The notes under the pieces were generated by a model. It was not told where the DNA came from. It made no database searches and saw only the letters and a list, made by a program, of their open reading frames with translations. A program made the translations under genes and the position numbers. DNA of 64,000 nt from Streptomyces lydicus (GTDB taxonomy: Bacteria; Actinomycetota; Actinomycetes; Streptomycetales; Streptomycetaceae), in assembly GCF_004125265.1 (NCBI RefSeq), contig NZ_RDTE01000003.1, positions 2,852,001 to 2,916,000 of the forward strand. The letters run 5' to 3'. The stretch's first letter is position 1. Each line of letters begins with the position of its first letter. Below, piece by piece: positions 33,314 to 44,064 of this stretch.

Positions 33314-34537
33314 TCAGCGACGGGCCACGCCCTCGGCGCGGGCGGCGGCCGCGACGGCGGCGCTGACGGCCGGTGCGACCCGCTCGTCGAACGGCGAGGG
33401 GATGACCCGGTCGGCGCTGAGCTCATCGGCGACCACGGCGGCCAGGGCCTCGGCGGCGGCGAGCTTCATGCCCTCCGTGATCCGGGTGGCCCGCACCTGC
33501 ATGGCCCCGGCGAAGATGCCGGGGAAGGCCAGCACGTTGTTGATCTGGTTGGGGTAGTCGCTGCGCCCGGTGGCCACCACGGCCGCGTACTTGTGCGCGA
33601 TCTCCGGGTGGATCTCCGGGGTGGGGTTGGCCATCGCGAAGATCAGCGAGTCCTTCGCCATCTTGGCCACCGCCTCTTCCGGCACCGTGCCGCCGGAGAC
33701 CCCGATGAAGACATCGGCTCCGTCCAGCGCCTCCTCCAGCGACCCGGTCAGCCGGCCCTTGTTGGTGAAGCCGGCCACCTCGCGCTTGACGTCCGTGAGG
33801 TCGCCGCGGTCGGTGGAGACGATGCCCTTGCGGTCGCAGACCGCGACGTCCCCGATGCCCGCCTCGATGAGGATCTTGGCGATGGCGACGCCTGCCGCGC
33901 CGGCGCCCGAGATGACCGCCCGCAGCTGGCCGAGCGAGCGGTCGGTGAGCTTGGCGGCGTTGCGCAGCGCGGCCAGCGTGACCACGGCGGTGCCGTGCTG
34001 GTCGTCGTGGAAGACCGGGATGTCCAGCCGCTCCTGGAGCCGGCGCTCGATCTCGAAGCACCGCGGCGCCGAGATGTCCTCCAGGTTGACCCCGCCGAAG
34101 GACGGGGCCATCCGGACGACGGTCTCGATGATCTCGTCGGTGTCGGTGGTGCCGAGCGCGATCGGCACCGCGTCGACGCCGCCGAACTGCTTGAAGAGGA
34201 TGGCCTTGCCCTCCATCACCGGGAGCGAGGCCTCCGGGCCGATGTCGCCCAGGCCCAGCACCGCGGTGCCGTCCGTGACCACGGCGACGACCTGGGACTT
34301 CCAGGTGTAGTCGTACACGAGCTCGGGCTGGTCGGCGATGGCGCTGCACACCTTGGCGACACCCGGCGTGTACGCGAGGGACAGGTCGTCCTTGTCGCGG
34401 ACCGGCACGGTCGCCTGGATGGCCATCTTGCCGCCGCGATGCAGCGCGAAGGCCGGGTCGAAAGCATCGTCGGGCGCACTGCCCGCGCCCGCGCCGGTAT
34501 TGCTGTCGCTGCGAGGATTGACGATCTCCGCTGCCAC
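33314..34537 (-). CDS. Malic enzyme (malate oxidoreductase, decarboxylating)
   Basis: A 407-residue short-form malic enzyme that converts malate to pyruvate and CO2. The N-terminal catalytic domain shows LSLAYTPGVAKVC, the Lys in MEGKAILFKQFGGVDA, the metal-binding Asp/Glu in FGGVNLEDISAPRCFEIE and FHDDQHGTAVV. The NAD(P)-binding domain carries GAGAAGVAIAK and the late motif MANPTPEI. Which cofactor is used cannot be settled from motifs. GTG 34535-34537 is preceded by AAAGGGG about nine bases away. It is divergent from the amino-acid ABC transporter operon. Confidence 0.93.
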   Translation of the reverse strand: MAAEIVNPRSDSNTGAGAGSAPDDAFDPAFALHRGGKMAIQATVPVRDKDDLSLAYTPGVAKVCSAIADQPELVYDYTWKSQVVAVVTDGTAVLGLGDIGPEASLPVMEGKAILFKQFGGVDAVPIALGTTDTDEIIETVVRMAPSFGGVNLEDISAPRCFEIERRLQERLDIPVFHDDQHGTAVVTLAALRNAAKLTDRSLGQLRAVISGAGAAGVAIAKILIEAGIGDVAVCDRKGIVSTDRGDLTDVKREVAGFTNKGRLTGSLEEALDGADVFIGVSGGTVPEEAVAKMAKDSLIFAMANPTPEIHPEIAHKYAAVVATGRSDYPNQINNVLAFPGIFAGAMQVRATRITEGMKLAAAEALAAVVADELSADRVIPSPFDERVAPAVSAAVAAAARAEGVARR

Positions 34538-35079
34538 TTGTCTTACCCCTTTAATCGAAATTCTGTTGAGGGTGGCCACCCCCTGGTTGAGGGGTGGGCG
34601 GGCACCGCGTCCGCGCCCTGCACGGCGGATGACCGCCGCGCGCGGGGAGGTTTTCGGACGCCGGGCGCGCCGCACACGCGCCCTGAGCCCCGGATGAGGG
34701 GTGTAACCAACCTTTCTACCCGACGGGCGCGGGCCGCGACGAGTCAGATTCCTTACCCTCGAGTTCAGAGTTCCGACAATAACCGCGAAATACACAAAAA
34801 ACTCAGAAGGGTCATCCCTCTCCGGTCCGGATCCCGGGACGCCGGAAACCAGGCGAGGAGGCCCGGCATCGGCGGAAGCGGAGGCTCCCCTTGCGCCACA
34901 AGGACGTCACCTCGCCTTCTCCGTCCGTTATCCGATTTTGACCATAACGACAGTCCGAATACCGGAGCACGGATGGCAGGATTCCGTCACCAACCGAGGT
35001 CGCGACGCTCGACGGTGTGCCCCCGGCCCTTTGTCACGTCGGCTTCTCCGTCGGCTTCTCCATTCGCAGGAGGCTCAGC
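34538..35079. other. Divergent promoter region, malic enzyme / ABC transporter
   Basis: A 542-base region without a convincing gene. It contains AT-richer stretches (about 34745-34810 and 34918-34965, the latter with TTTTGACCATAACGAC) likely to include the two promoters. I could not define -35/-10 pairs or a clear GlnR box. Confidence 0.5.
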
Positions 35080-36054
35080 ATGACCGCAAGCACCACCCGT
35101 CGCACGGCCGCCGGCAGGTCTCGCACGGCCGTGGCCGCGGCGGCCGCGGTCGCCGCCTCGCTGCTGCTGCTCAGCGCCTGCGGCGACCAGACGGACGCGG
35201 CCATCGCCAAACGCGAGGCGAAGAAGAACCGCAACGTCAATGCGCCGCTGTTCAAGAAGCTGCCCAAGGATGTTCAGGAAAAGGCCATGCTCCAGGTCGG
35301 CTCGGACATCACGTACAAGCCGGTGGAGTTCCGTTCCAACGGCGTGATCGAGGGCATCGACCCGGATCTCGCGGAGGCGATGAGCAAGGAGCTGGGCATC
35401 AAGCTCAACTTCAACAACGCCACCTTCGACACCCTCATGGGCGGCCTGAAGTCCAAGCGCTACGACATCGCGATGTCGGCGATGACGGACACCAAGGAGC
35501 GCCAGGAGGGCATCGACAGCAACACCGGCAAGAAGATCGGCCAGGGTGTCGACTTCATCGACTACCTCAACGTCGGTGTGTCGCTCTACACCCAGAAGGG
35601 CAAGACCAAGGGCATCGACGGCTGGGAGACGCTGTGCGGCAAGAAGCTCGCGGTGCAGCGCGGCACGGTCTCGCACGACCTGGCCAAGGACAAGTCGAAG
35701 GCCTGTGAGAAGAACGGCGAACAGCCGATCTCGATCGAGGCCTTCGACAACGACTCCGAGGCCCAGACCCGGCTGCGCACCGCCGGTGTGGACGCCGTCT
35801 CCAGCGACTACCCGGTCGCGGCGTATGCGGTGAAGGTCTCCGGTCACGGCAAGGATTTCCAGATGGTCGGCGGCGCGCCGCTCAAGGCGGCCCCGTACGG
35901 CATCGCGATCCCCAAGGGCAAGGAGCAGCTGCGTGACGCGCTGCAGGCCGCCCTGGAACTCGCGATCAAGAACGGCTCGTACGCCAAGGTCCTGGACAAG
36001 TGGGACGTCAAGGATGCCGCGGTCAAGAAGGTGCAGCTCAATGGCGGCTCCTGA
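35080..36054 (+). CDS. Polar amino-acid ABC transporter substrate-binding lipoprotein
   Basis: A 324-residue lipoprotein with a twin-Arg-like basic start (TTRRTAAGRSRT), hydrophobic segment and lipobox LLSAC, with the lipidated Cys at residue 34. The mature part is a family 3 periplasmic-binding fold (ITYKPVEFRSNGVIEGIDPD, LMGGLKSKRYDIAMSAMTD, LGIKLNFNN), typical for glutamate, glutamine or other polar amino acids. ATG 35080 has AGGAGG six bases upstream. Permease and ATPase genes follow, so it is the binding component of one importer. Confidence 0.93.
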   Translation: MTASTTRRTAAGRSRTAVAAAAAVAASLLLLSACGDQTDAAIAKREAKKNRNVNAPLFKKLPKDVQEKAMLQVGSDITYKPVEFRSNGVIEGIDPDLAEAMSKELGIKLNFNNATFDTLMGGLKSKRYDIAMSAMTDTKERQEGIDSNTGKKIGQGVDFIDYLNVGVSLYTQKGKTKGIDGWETLCGKKLAVQRGTVSHDLAKDKSKACEKNGEQPISIEAFDNDSEAQTRLRTAGVDAVSSDYPVAAYAVKVSGHGKDFQMVGGAPLKAAPYGIAIPKGKEQLRDALQAALELAIKNGSYAKVLDKWDVKDAAVKKVQLNGGS

Positions 36055-36116
36055 GCCGTCGCACGCCCGCCCCTTCGCTCCGCGCACCTCCCGCCGAATG
36101 CTGAAAGGCAACACCC

Positions 36117-37061
36117 GTGTCAGTTGACGTCGACAAGTCGGCCCAGCCGCCGGCGGACGCTCCGCCGCCCCAGCCCGAGCCGATCAAAGCCATCCCGGTC
36201 CGCCACTACGGCCGCTGGGTGGCGGCGGTCGTCGTCCTCGGACTGATCGCCCTGCTCGGCCGGGCCTTCGCCTCCGGGAACGTCAACTGGGACGCCATCC
36301 CCCAGTACATGTTCAACGCGGACATCCTCAAGGGCCTGCGCAACACCCTGCTGATCACCGTGCTCTCGATGATCATCGGCATCGTGGGCGGCGTGATCCT
36401 GGCCGTGATGCGGCAGTCCAAGAACCCGGTCACCTCGACGGTCGCCTGGTTCTACGTCTGGTTCTTCCGCGGTACGCCGGTCTACGTCCAGCTGTTCCTC
36501 TGGTTCAACCTGGGCCTCGTCTTCCAGTACATCGACATCATGCCGATCTACAAGGACGAGTGGTCGGACTTCATGACCCCGTTCCTGTGCGCGCTGCTGG
36601 GCCTCGGGCTCAACGAGGCGGCGTACATGGCGGAGATCTGCCGGGCCGGCCTCAACGCCGTCGACGAGGGCCAGACCGAGGCGGCGCACGCGCTGGGCAT
36701 GAGCCACGCCAAGACGCTGCGCCGGATCATCGTGCCGCAGGCGATGCGGGTGATCGTGCCGCCGACCGGCAACGAGGTCATCAACATGCTCAAGACCTCC
36801 TCGCTGGTGATCGCCGTGCAGTACTACGACCTCCTCCAGGCCGCCCAGAACGTCGGCCGGGACTCGGGCGTCGTCGTGGAGATGCTGATCCTCGCCGCCG
36901 CCTGGTACCTGATCGCCACCACGGTGCTGAGCATCGGCCAGTACTACCTTGAGCGCTACTACGCCCGCGGCTCCAGCCGGCAGCTCCCGCTCACTCCGCT
37001 CCAGCGCGCCAAGGCGAAGCTGTCCGGCGGCTTCAACCGCTCCGCCGGAGGTGCGGCATGA
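36117..37061 (+). CDS. Polar amino-acid ABC transporter permease
   Basis: A 314-residue membrane protein of the HisMQ/GlnP type. About 30 cytoplasmic residues precede a first helix ([16 protein letters not shown]). Further helices follow, with the ATPase-contacting EAA loop [34 protein letters not shown] is the typical signature of the polar amino-acid family. GTG 36117 follows GAAAGG by eight bases. Its stop overlaps the ATPase start (ATGA). A single permease gene implies a homodimeric transmembrane part. Confidence 0.93.
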   Translation: MSVDVDKSAQPPADAPPPQPEPIKAIPVRHYGRWVAAVVVLGLIALLGRAFASGNVNWDAIPQYMFNADILKGLRNTLLITVLSMIIGIVGGVILAVMRQSKNPVTSTVAWFYVWFFRGTPVYVQLFLWFNLGLVFQYIDIMPIYKDEWSDFMTPFLCALLGLGLNEAAYMAEICRAGLNAVDEGQTEAAHALGMSHAKTLRRIIVPQAMRVIVPPTGNEVINMLKTSSLVIAVQYYDLLQAAQNVGRDSGVVVEMLILAAAWYLIATTVLSIGQYYLERYYARGSSRQLPLTPLQRAKAKLSGGFNRSAGGAA

Positions 37062-37861
37062 CCAAGAAGATGACGACGAGCAAGGCCGCGGGCACCAGCG
37101 GCGCCCCGATGGTGCTGGCCGAGGGCGTGCACAAGTCCTTCGGCGCGGCCCACATCCTCAAGGGCATCGACCTGGAGGTCGCGCCCCGGGAGGTCTTCTG
37201 CCTGATCGGCCCGTCCGGCTCCGGCAAGTCGACGTTCCTGCGCTGCATCAACCACCTGGAGAAGGTCAACGCCGGCCGGCTGTCCGTCGACGGCGAACTG
37301 GTCGGCTACCGCGAGCACAACGGCAAGCTCTACGAGCTGCGCGACCGCGAGGTCGCCGCCCGCCGCCGCGACATCGGCATGGTCTTCCAGCGCTTCAACC
37401 TCTTCCCGCACATGACCGCGGTGGAGAACATCATGGAGGCGCCGATCCAGGTCAAGGGCGAGTCGAAGTCCGCGGCCCGGGAGCGGGCGGTCAAGCTGCT
37501 GGACCGCGTCGGACTGTCCGACAAGGCCGGGAACTACCCCTCGCAGCTCTCCGGCGGCCAGCAGCAGCGCGTCGCCATCGCCCGTGCGCTGGCGATGGAG
37601 CCCAAGCTGATGCTCTTCGACGAGCCGACCTCGGCCCTGGACCCGGAGCTGGTCGGTGACGTCCTGGACGTCATGAAGGACCTGGCGGCGGACGGGATGA
37701 CGATGGTCGTCGTGACCCATGAGATGGGCTTCGCCCGCGAGGTCGGCGACTCGCTGGTCTTCATGGACGACGGGGTGGTGGTCGAATCCGGCCACCCGCG
37801 CGAAGTGCTCGGCAACCCGCAGCACGAGCGGACGAAGTCGTTCCTGTCGAAGGTGCTGTAG
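37058..37861 (+). CDS. Polar amino-acid ABC transporter ATPase
   Basis: A 267-residue ABC ATPase of the GlnQ type: Walker [11 protein letters not shown]-loop [13 protein letters not shown], signature LSGGQQQR, Walker [15 protein letters not shown] and switch His in VVTHEMGFA. It powers the importer formed with the preceding permease and lipoprotein, and overlaps the permease stop by 4 bases. A 12-bp hairpin terminator lies about 100 bases after the stop codon. Confidence 0.96.
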   Translation: MTKKMTTSKAAGTSGAPMVLAEGVHKSFGAAHILKGIDLEVAPREVFCLIGPSGSGKSTFLRCINHLEKVNAGRLSVDGELVGYREHNGKLYELRDREVAARRRDIGMVFQRFNLFPHMTAVENIMEAPIQVKGESKSAARERAVKLLDRVGLSDKAGNYPSQLSGGQQQRVAIARALAMEPKLMLFDEPTSALDPELVGDVLDVMKDLAADGMTMVVVTHEMGFAREVGDSLVFMDDGVVVESGHPREVLGNPQHERTKSFLSKVL

Positions 37862-37963
37862 GCGGAGGTGCCGTAGTCGAAGGCGCTGTAGTCGAAGGCG
37901 CCGGAGCGGTAGGGGCCCGTGCCGGGCTCCGGGGGCCGCGGCGAGACCTGCTCCCCGGGGAGA

Positions 37964-38000
37964 AGGCCCGCCGCGGCCCTTCCTCCGTCGCGGCGGGCCT
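37964..38000. terminator. Terminator between ABC operon and methyltransferase
   Basis: AGGCCCGCCGCG pairs perfectly with CGCGGCGGGCCT (12 bp, 13-base loop) between convergent genes. A short direct repeat (GTCGAAGGCGC) lies upstream near 37875-37905. Confidence 0.8.
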
Positions 38001-38067
38001 CCTGTGCCCTCCTCCGCCCCGTCCTTCCCGCACTCACCACCGGCCGGTGCGGCGGTGCGCCCTGCCC

Positions 38068-38829
38068 CTACTTCAGGCCCAGCACCAGCGCATCCGTGGG
38101 CGAGGACCATACCGGCCGGGCCTCCGCGAACCCCGATTCGCGCAGCACGGCCGCGTGCCATGCCGCCGAGGGGGTGTCGCCGTCCGCGTGCTCGCCGTAG
38201 ATCTCGAAGCGCTCGGCGGTCGGCCCGGCCAGCCGCGGGTCGGCGGCCGCCAGCTGCCACCACTCGGCCCAGTCGACGGCGCCGGCCGCCTTCGCCGCGT
38301 CCATCCGCGCATGCCGGAAGGCCCGCTCGGCGGCGTTGATCCGCGGGGTGGCCTCCTCGGGCATGCGGTCGGCGTTCAGGAAGACCCCGCCGTCCCGCAC
38401 CAGGGTGCCGAGCTGCCCGTACAGCCCCCGGAGGTCTTCGCTGTGCAGCCAGTGCAGCGCGGTGGCGGTGAGCACCGCGTCGTACGAATCGTGCGGCAGC
38501 CTGTCCGTCCAGGCCGGGTCCTTGAGGTCGGCGCGGACCAGGCGGATCCGGCGCTCGCCGGCAAAGTACCCTTCCGCGATGGCCAGCAGCGCGGGATCCA
38601 GATCGACGCCCACACTCTCGGCCTCGGGGAACCGCTTCAGCAGCCGGTCGGAGATACTTCCCGTGCCGCAGGCGAGATCCAGTACCCGGGGTGCGGGACC
38701 CACCAGGGCCTCGACCATGTCCAGCATCACCCGGAACCGCTCCTCGCGGTCGGGGAGGTACCACTCCTGCTGGCGGTCCCAACTGTTCTGCCACGCCTGC
38801 CAATCGGCGCCGGCAACGGTCTCGGTCAT
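38068..38829 (-). CDS. Class I SAM-dependent methyltransferase
   Basis: A 253-residue methyltransferase. Motif I is VLDLACGTGSISDRL near residue 50, the acidic end of beta 2 is ESVGVDLDP, motif II IRLVRADLKD, then YDAVLTATALHWL and a C-terminal substrate part. It resembles generic methyltransferase domain 25 proteins and the substrate is unknown. ATG 38827-38829 follows AAGGGG by about five bases. It is divergent from the CGNR regulator across a short AT-rich region that may carry an operator. Confidence 0.88.
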   Translation of the reverse strand: MTETVAGADWQAWQNSWDRQQEWYLPDREERFRVMLDMVEALVGPAPRVLDLACGTGSISDRLLKRFPEAESVGVDLDPALLAIAEGYFAGERRIRLVRADLKDPAWTDRLPHDSYDAVLTATALHWLHSEDLRGLYGQLGTLVRDGGVFLNADRMPEEATPRINAAERAFRHARMDAAKAAGAVDWAEWWQLAAADPRLAGPTAERFEIYGEHADGDTPSAAWHAAVLRESGFAEARPVWSSPTDALVLGLK

Positions 38830-38846
38830 CGCTTCCCCTTCAAGAC

Positions 38847-38877
38847 GTAATACCCTCGTAGCAGCAACACCTATTAC
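38847..38877. promoter_or_regulatory. Candidate operator between divergent methyltransferase and CGNR genes
   Basis: GTAATA (38847-38852) and TATTAC (38872-38877) form an inverted repeat with centres 25 bases apart in an unusually AT-rich 95-base spacer. It could be an operator of the CGNR regulator or two opposing -10 elements. Confidence 0.35.
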
Positions 38878-38924
38878 CTCACGCAAACACTCCGCACCCT
38901 AGCCTCCGCCCGTAAGGACTACAA

Positions 38925-39587
38925 GTGGAACTGGCCTATTACTCGGACTATGCCGTGCGACTGGTCAACACCGAGCAGCCCGAGCGCGGCACCGACAGCC
39001 TCACCACGGTCGAAGCCGTACGCGAGCTCTTCGGCCCCGCCCAGCAGGCCGCCCGGCGCGCGAACGAGAGCGACGTGACCCGGCTGCGCACGGTCCGCGC
39101 CCGGCTGCGCGCCGTTTTCGAAGCCGCGGACGGCGGCGACGAGGTGCGCGCCGTGGACCTGCTCAACGCCCTGATGATGGAGTTCCCGGTCAGCCCGCAG
39201 ATCTCCGGCCACGACCACCGGGACGACGGGGGCACCTCCCGCTCACGAGCCGAGAGCGGGGGAGGCCGCCCCGACTGGCACATGCACATCGCCGACCACG
39301 CGGCCAGCGCCACCGCGGGCTACACCGCGACCGCCTGCATGGGCCTGGCCTTCCACCTCACCGACCTGGGTGTGGACCGGCTCGGCATCTGCGAGGCGCA
39401 GCCCTGCCGCAACGTCTACCTGGACACCTCGACCAACCGCTCGCGGCGCTACTGCTCCGACCGCTGCGCCACCCGCGCCAATGTCGCCGCCTACCGCGCC
39501 CGCAAGCGCCTGGAGAGCGAGCGCTCGGCCCGCACCGGCCGGACCGCCGAGACCACCCAGGAGAGCACCCCGGTGACCGAGCGCTGA
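38925..39587 (+). CDS. CGNR zinc-finger regulator
   Basis: A 220-residue protein. The N-terminal part (LAYYSDYAVRLVNTEQP, SDVTRLRTVRARLRAVFEAA) is the helical domain of ABATE/CGNR regulators. The C-terminal zinc finger has CEAQPCRNVYLDTS, RRYCSDRCATRANVAAYR, matching the C-x5-C and CS..C..R pattern. It is a probable DNA-binding regulator. GTG 38925 follows TAAGGA by about six bases. An in-frame palindromic insertion encodes GGTSRSRAESGGGR at the middle. Its 3' end overlaps the antisense sodX gene by 97 bases. Confidence 0.87.
   Translation: MELAYYSDYAVRLVNTEQPERGTDSLTTVEAVRELFGPAQQAARRANESDVTRLRTVRARLRAVFEAADGGDEVRAVDLLNALMMEFPVSPQISGHDHRDDGGTSRSRAESGGGRPDWHMHIADHAASATAGYTATACMGLAFHLTDLGVDRLGICEAQPCRNVYLDTSTNRSRRYCSDRCATRANVAAYRARKRLESERSARTGRTAETTQESTPVTER
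39235..39265. repeat. Palindromic repeat unit inside CGNR gene
   Basis: CCTCCCGCTC pairs with GAGCGGGGGAGG around a short loop. This type of hairpin (GGGGGCACCTCCC ... GAGCGGGGGAGG) recurs across Streptomyces genomes in my recollection. Here it is translated in frame within a linker. Confidence 0.6.
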
Positions 39588-39961
39588 ACCCCCCGCGGGG
39601 GCCGCACCCGCACCCAGGCACGGGCGATGACCAGTTCGTCGGGAACGACCCCGAATTCCCGGCTGTCGTTCTCGACGAACGGGTTGTCGCCCTGCACCCA
39701 CCAACCGCCGTCCCGCCGCCGCACGGCCCGCTTGACGATCAGCAGATCCTGCCGGAACGGATGCCGCAGCACGACGACATCGCCGGGCCGCACCACCGCC
39801 CCGTACTGCACCACCAGCTGGTCCCCGGGCCGCAGCGTCGGCACCATCGACGGGTTGTAGACCTCGGCCAGCCCGAAGGCGCCAAGGAGCCCGCCCCGCC
39901 CGCTCCCCGCGTCCGCGTCCCCGCCCTGCTCCGGCCCACGCTCGTGCACCCGCTCCGGCAT
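39491..39961 (-). CDS. sodX: SodX-type S26 signal peptidase for Ni-SOD maturation
   Basis: A 156-residue S26 peptidase. The catalytic Ser is at residue 38 (YNPSMVPTLRPGD) and the general-base Lys at 77 (LLIVKRAV), followed by WVQGDNPFVENDS. There is no clear membrane anchor. SodX removes the N-terminal propeptide of Ni-superoxide dismutase so that the new N-terminal His can bind nickel. It is divergent from sodN 207 bases away, the usual arrangement. ATG 39961 has GGGAGG six bases upstream. Its last 97 bases are antisense to the CGNR gene. Confidence 0.9.
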   Translation of the reverse strand: MPERVHERGPEQGGDADAGSGRGGLLGAFGLAEVYNPSMVPTLRPGDQLVVQYGAVVRPGDVVVLRHPFRQDLLIVKRAVRRRDGGWWVQGDNPFVENDSREFGVVPDELVIARAWVRVRPPRGVQRSVTGVLSWVVSAVRPVRAERSLSRRLRAR

Positions 39962-39995
39962 CCCGTACCTCCCGGTCCAGCCGCGGTCCGTCCCT

Positions 39996-40042
39996 CCCCC
40001 AGACTCCGTCCGGGGGCACCCCCGTCTCGCTTCGCTCACGGG
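39996..40042. repeat. Palindromic elements between sodX and sodN
   Basis: CCCCC (39996-40000) with GGGGG (40012-40016), then CCCGT (40021-40025) with ACGGG (40038-40042), form two adjacent hairpins. They resemble the repeat in the CGNR gene and lie in the sodX 5' region. Confidence 0.5.
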
Positions 40043-40168
40043 TCCATCCTCCATCAGCCCCACCCCGGCACCGGACTTTTGCCCTAAGACCCCCGGCCCG
40101 GCCAAGAAAAGCCTTCCCGCACCGAGTAATCTCGCACCTGAGAAGACGATCACGAGGAAGGACTGAAC

Positions 40169-40564
40169 ATGCTTTCGCGCCTGTTCGCCCCCAAGGTGAA
40201 GGTCAGCGCCCACTGCGACCTGCCCTGCGGCGTGTACGACCCGGCCCAGGCCCGCATCGAGGCCGAGTCGGTCAAGGCCGTCCAGGAGAAGTACCAGGCC
40301 AACGAGGACGCGGACTTCCGCACCCGCGCCGTCCTGATCAAGGAGCAGCGCGCCGAGCTGGCCAAGCACCACGTCTCGGTGCTGTGGAGCGACTACTTCA
40401 AGCCCCCGCACTTCGAGAAGTACCCGGAGCTGCACCAGCTGGTCAACGACACCCTCAAGGCCCTCAGCGCGGCCAAGGGTTCCAACGACCCGGCCACCGG
40501 CCAGAAGGCCCTGGACTACATCGCCCAGATCGACAAGATCTTCTGGGAGACGAAGAAGGCCTGA
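40169..40564 (+). CDS. sodN: Nickel-containing superoxide dismutase
   Basis: A 131-residue precursor. The first 14 residues (MLSRLFAPKVKVSA) are the propeptide. After cleavage the mature enzyme begins with the nickel hook HCDLPCGVYDP, with ligands His15, Cys16 and Cys20 in precursor numbering. It dismutates superoxide in the cytoplasm as a hexamer of four-helix subunits. The maturation protease SodX is encoded divergently. In S. coelicolor nickel controls the iron/nickel SOD switch through Nur and a small RNA from sodF that pairs with sodN mRNA; sodF is not in this window. GAGGAAGG lies about seven bases before ATG 40169. Confidence 0.98.
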   Translation: MLSRLFAPKVKVSAHCDLPCGVYDPAQARIEAESVKAVQEKYQANEDADFRTRAVLIKEQRAELAKHHVSVLWSDYFKPPHFEKYPELHQLVNDTLKALSAAKGSNDPATGQKALDYIAQIDKIFWETKKA

Positions 40565-40678
40565 CCCCAGGCCGGGCCGCTCGGCCTGTGCTGTCGCAGG
40601 TCACGTCGCCCAACTGTCCGCACCCGGTCCGCACGCCGCCCAGCGGGGCGCCCGTGGCGGAGCGGGTGCGGTCTTCTT

Positions 40679-42145
40679 TCAGCCGGCGGATCGCCGGTCC
40701 GGTCCGGTCCGCTCGTACACCGTCACCCGCCGGCCGCGTATCTGCTCGTCCGACACCACCGTGAAGCGCTCCTTCAGCGCGGCGGCCTTCGCCCTGTCCC
40801 GCTCCGCCGATACCGGCTTCGCCACCTCCGCCGCGTCCGTGACCAGCAGTATCCGCCGCTGGGCCGCTATCGCAGCCCGTATCCGTGCCGGGTCGGCCTC
40901 CACCCCCTTCAAGGTCCCCGACTTCTCCGGGCCTTCCTGGAGAGCGATGTCCCGCAGGCCGGTGAAGGCGTCCGGGGAGACCAGCTCGGTGTCGCGACGG
41001 GCCGCCGGCACGAAGAGCACCGCGGCACCGGCGTCCTTGAGCCGCCGCACCTCTGCCGCCACCGCCAGGACGTCGTCCACCCGGCTGCCCGGGGAGCGCT
41101 CGGCCAGCGATTGCGGCACCAGCGCCGCCATCGCCACGGCGACCGTCACGGGGAGGATCCACGGAGATGTTCTCGGGAACCGTGGCGCGGCCGACCGTAT
41201 GACCGCCCCCAGTCCGGCCCCGATCAGCAGCGCCAGCCCCAGCATGCTGAACAATATGTACCGGTCCACATAGAGCGGCTGGGCCAAGGAGAGGCCGATC
41301 AGGGCGAGCTGCGGCACCGCCAGCAGGGGTAACCCGACGACCGCCGCCGACAGCCGGCCTACCCTCGGCCGGTCCAGCAGGGCGCCGAGGCCGCCGATCG
41401 CCAGCAGGACGGCCGGGCCGATCATCATGTGCCAGGTCAGCGGCGGTATCCAGGAGACCTGGCCGGACTGGCCGCGGCTGAAGAGGATCAGCGGCAGTAC
41501 ACCGGCGACGGCGGTCGCCGAGGCCGCCGCCCAGCGTCTCCGGATGCCGCGACCGGCCCCTGCCCAGACCAGAGTTGCCAGGTGTGCGGGCAGGATCAGC
41601 AGCGACAGCCAGTTCAGCAGCCCGCACACCAGGACCGTTCCGCCGTAGGCAGCCCAGCGCATCGCGCCGGCACGCCCCGCGAGCACGGTCACGAGCAGCA
41701 GGGTCGAGAGCGCCGCCGCGGCCGTGACCAGTGCGAACGGACGGCCCTCCTGGAGATGGAACTGCACGGCCGGGAGCAGGCCGAACGCCAGCCCTCCTCC
41801 CAGCCCCGCCCAGGTTCCGGCCAGCCGCCGGCCGATGACCGTCACACAGGCCGCCGCCACCGCCATGGCCAGCACGGACGGCAGCCGCAGGGTCGTGGTA
41901 CCGGGCCCGAAGACGTCGAACAGGCCATGCATCAGCAGGTAATAGAGCCCGTGCACGACGTCGACCTGCCCCAGCATGTGCCAGATCTCACCGGCGGTCC
42001 GTAGGGCCACCTGCCAGGTAGCGGCCTCGTCCCGCCACACACTGTGCTCCCGGGAGAGCCCCCACAGGCCGAGGGCGAGGGTCCACACCACCGGGATGAG
42101 CCAGACGGGCAGACGGTACCGGCGAAAGGCCGAAGAAGAATTCAT
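40679..42145 (-). CDS. GT-C type membrane glycosyltransferase (ArnT/PMT-like)
   Basis: A 488-residue polytopic protein. The first helix is VWLIPVVWTLALGLWGL. It is followed by the GT-C hallmark acidic motif in the first outer loop (HSVWRDEAATWQVALR, with Asp-Glu) and about ten further helices. A soluble C-terminal region of about 140 residues (DDVLAVAAEVRRLKDAGAAV) follows. Such enzymes transfer sugars from polyprenyl-phosphate donors to proteins or lipids outside the membrane. ATG 42143-42145 was chosen; the ribosome site is weak. No other cell-envelope gene is adjacent. Confidence 0.8.
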   Translation of the reverse strand: MNSSSAFRRYRLPVWLIPVVWTLALGLWGLSREHSVWRDEAATWQVALRTAGEIWHMLGQVDVVHGLYYLLMHGLFDVFGPGTTTLRLPSVLAMAVAAACVTVIGRRLAGTWAGLGGGLAFGLLPAVQFHLQEGRPFALVTAAAALSTLLLVTVLAGRAGAMRWAAYGGTVLVCGLLNWLSLLILPAHLATLVWAGAGRGIRRRWAAASATAVAGVLPLILFSRGQSGQVSWIPPLTWHMMIGPAVLLAIGGLGALLDRPRVGRLSAAVVGLPLLAVPQLALIGLSLAQPLYVDRYILFSMLGLALLIGAGLGAVIRSAAPRFPRTSPWILPVTVAVAMAALVPQSLAERSPGSRVDDVLAVAAEVRRLKDAGAAVLFVPAARRDTELVSPDAFTGLRDIALQEGPEKSGTLKGVEADPARIRAAIAAQRRILLVTDAAEVAKPVSAERDRAKAAALKERFTVVSDEQIRGRRVTVYERTGPDRRSAG

Positions 42146-42747
42146 GAAGGCGTTCAGGATCCCGAGAGAGCAGCGCGGACCAAAGTCAGCGGCCTGTGGA
42201 CAGAAAGAAGAGCTACCGGACCGGCTGTGGTGCAGTGCGGATCGCCGGAGCGGCGCGAAGTCCACACCACCGGCCGGAGGAGGCAGAAAGCACATTCTGC
42301 TCTGCTTCGAAGCTCGTCGACAACTGCCTTTTCCGGAGAGGACCATCACCTCCTGCCCTTGCGGTCGGCAATCGCCGTCGACAGCCGCTGACCTTCGGTC
42401 ATCTCGCGGCGCCAACGGCCGCCCACCAGCAGGTTTCGGCCTCGTTCCGTCTCCGTTCACGCCTTCCCCGGCCCTCTTTTGCCGGCCCGCGAAAGGAAAA
42501 GGGCCGACAACTCCCCGAGCGCCACAAGCGGAGGAGTCGTCATCCTTTCCAGTGCCAACCAGCACTGTTCATTCCGTCGCCGGAAAATAGCGCATCACAT
42601 TCCGCAAAGAGACGGCTTCCTGCCGGTGCCCGAAGGAACGTCCACGGTCTCGAATTTTCGGCCACCGCCGGTCTGCGGCGTTACCTGGATCACGTGGATA
42701 TCGGCTTGCGCACGGCCCTTGTGGAGTTCACACAACCGGAATGACCG
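42146..42747. other. 602-base region without recognisable gene
   Basis: It lies between the antiporter 3' end and the glycosyltransferase start, both on the minus strand. GC is visibly lower than in neighbouring genes (for example 42280-42350 and 42560-42660). Short open frames here have no ribosome sites or codon bias. It probably contains the glycosyltransferase promoter and leader. Confidence 0.5.

Positions 42748-44064
<1,317 letters not shown>

Noticed and set aside
34918..34965. GlnR box upstream of the amino-acid ABC transporter
   Set aside because: AT-rich words are present, but the two GTnAC/GAAAC half-sites with correct spacing could not be found.
42146..42747. Small plus-strand genes in the 602-base gap
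   Set aside because: Open frames exist but lack ribosome sites, third-position GC bias and recognisable domains.
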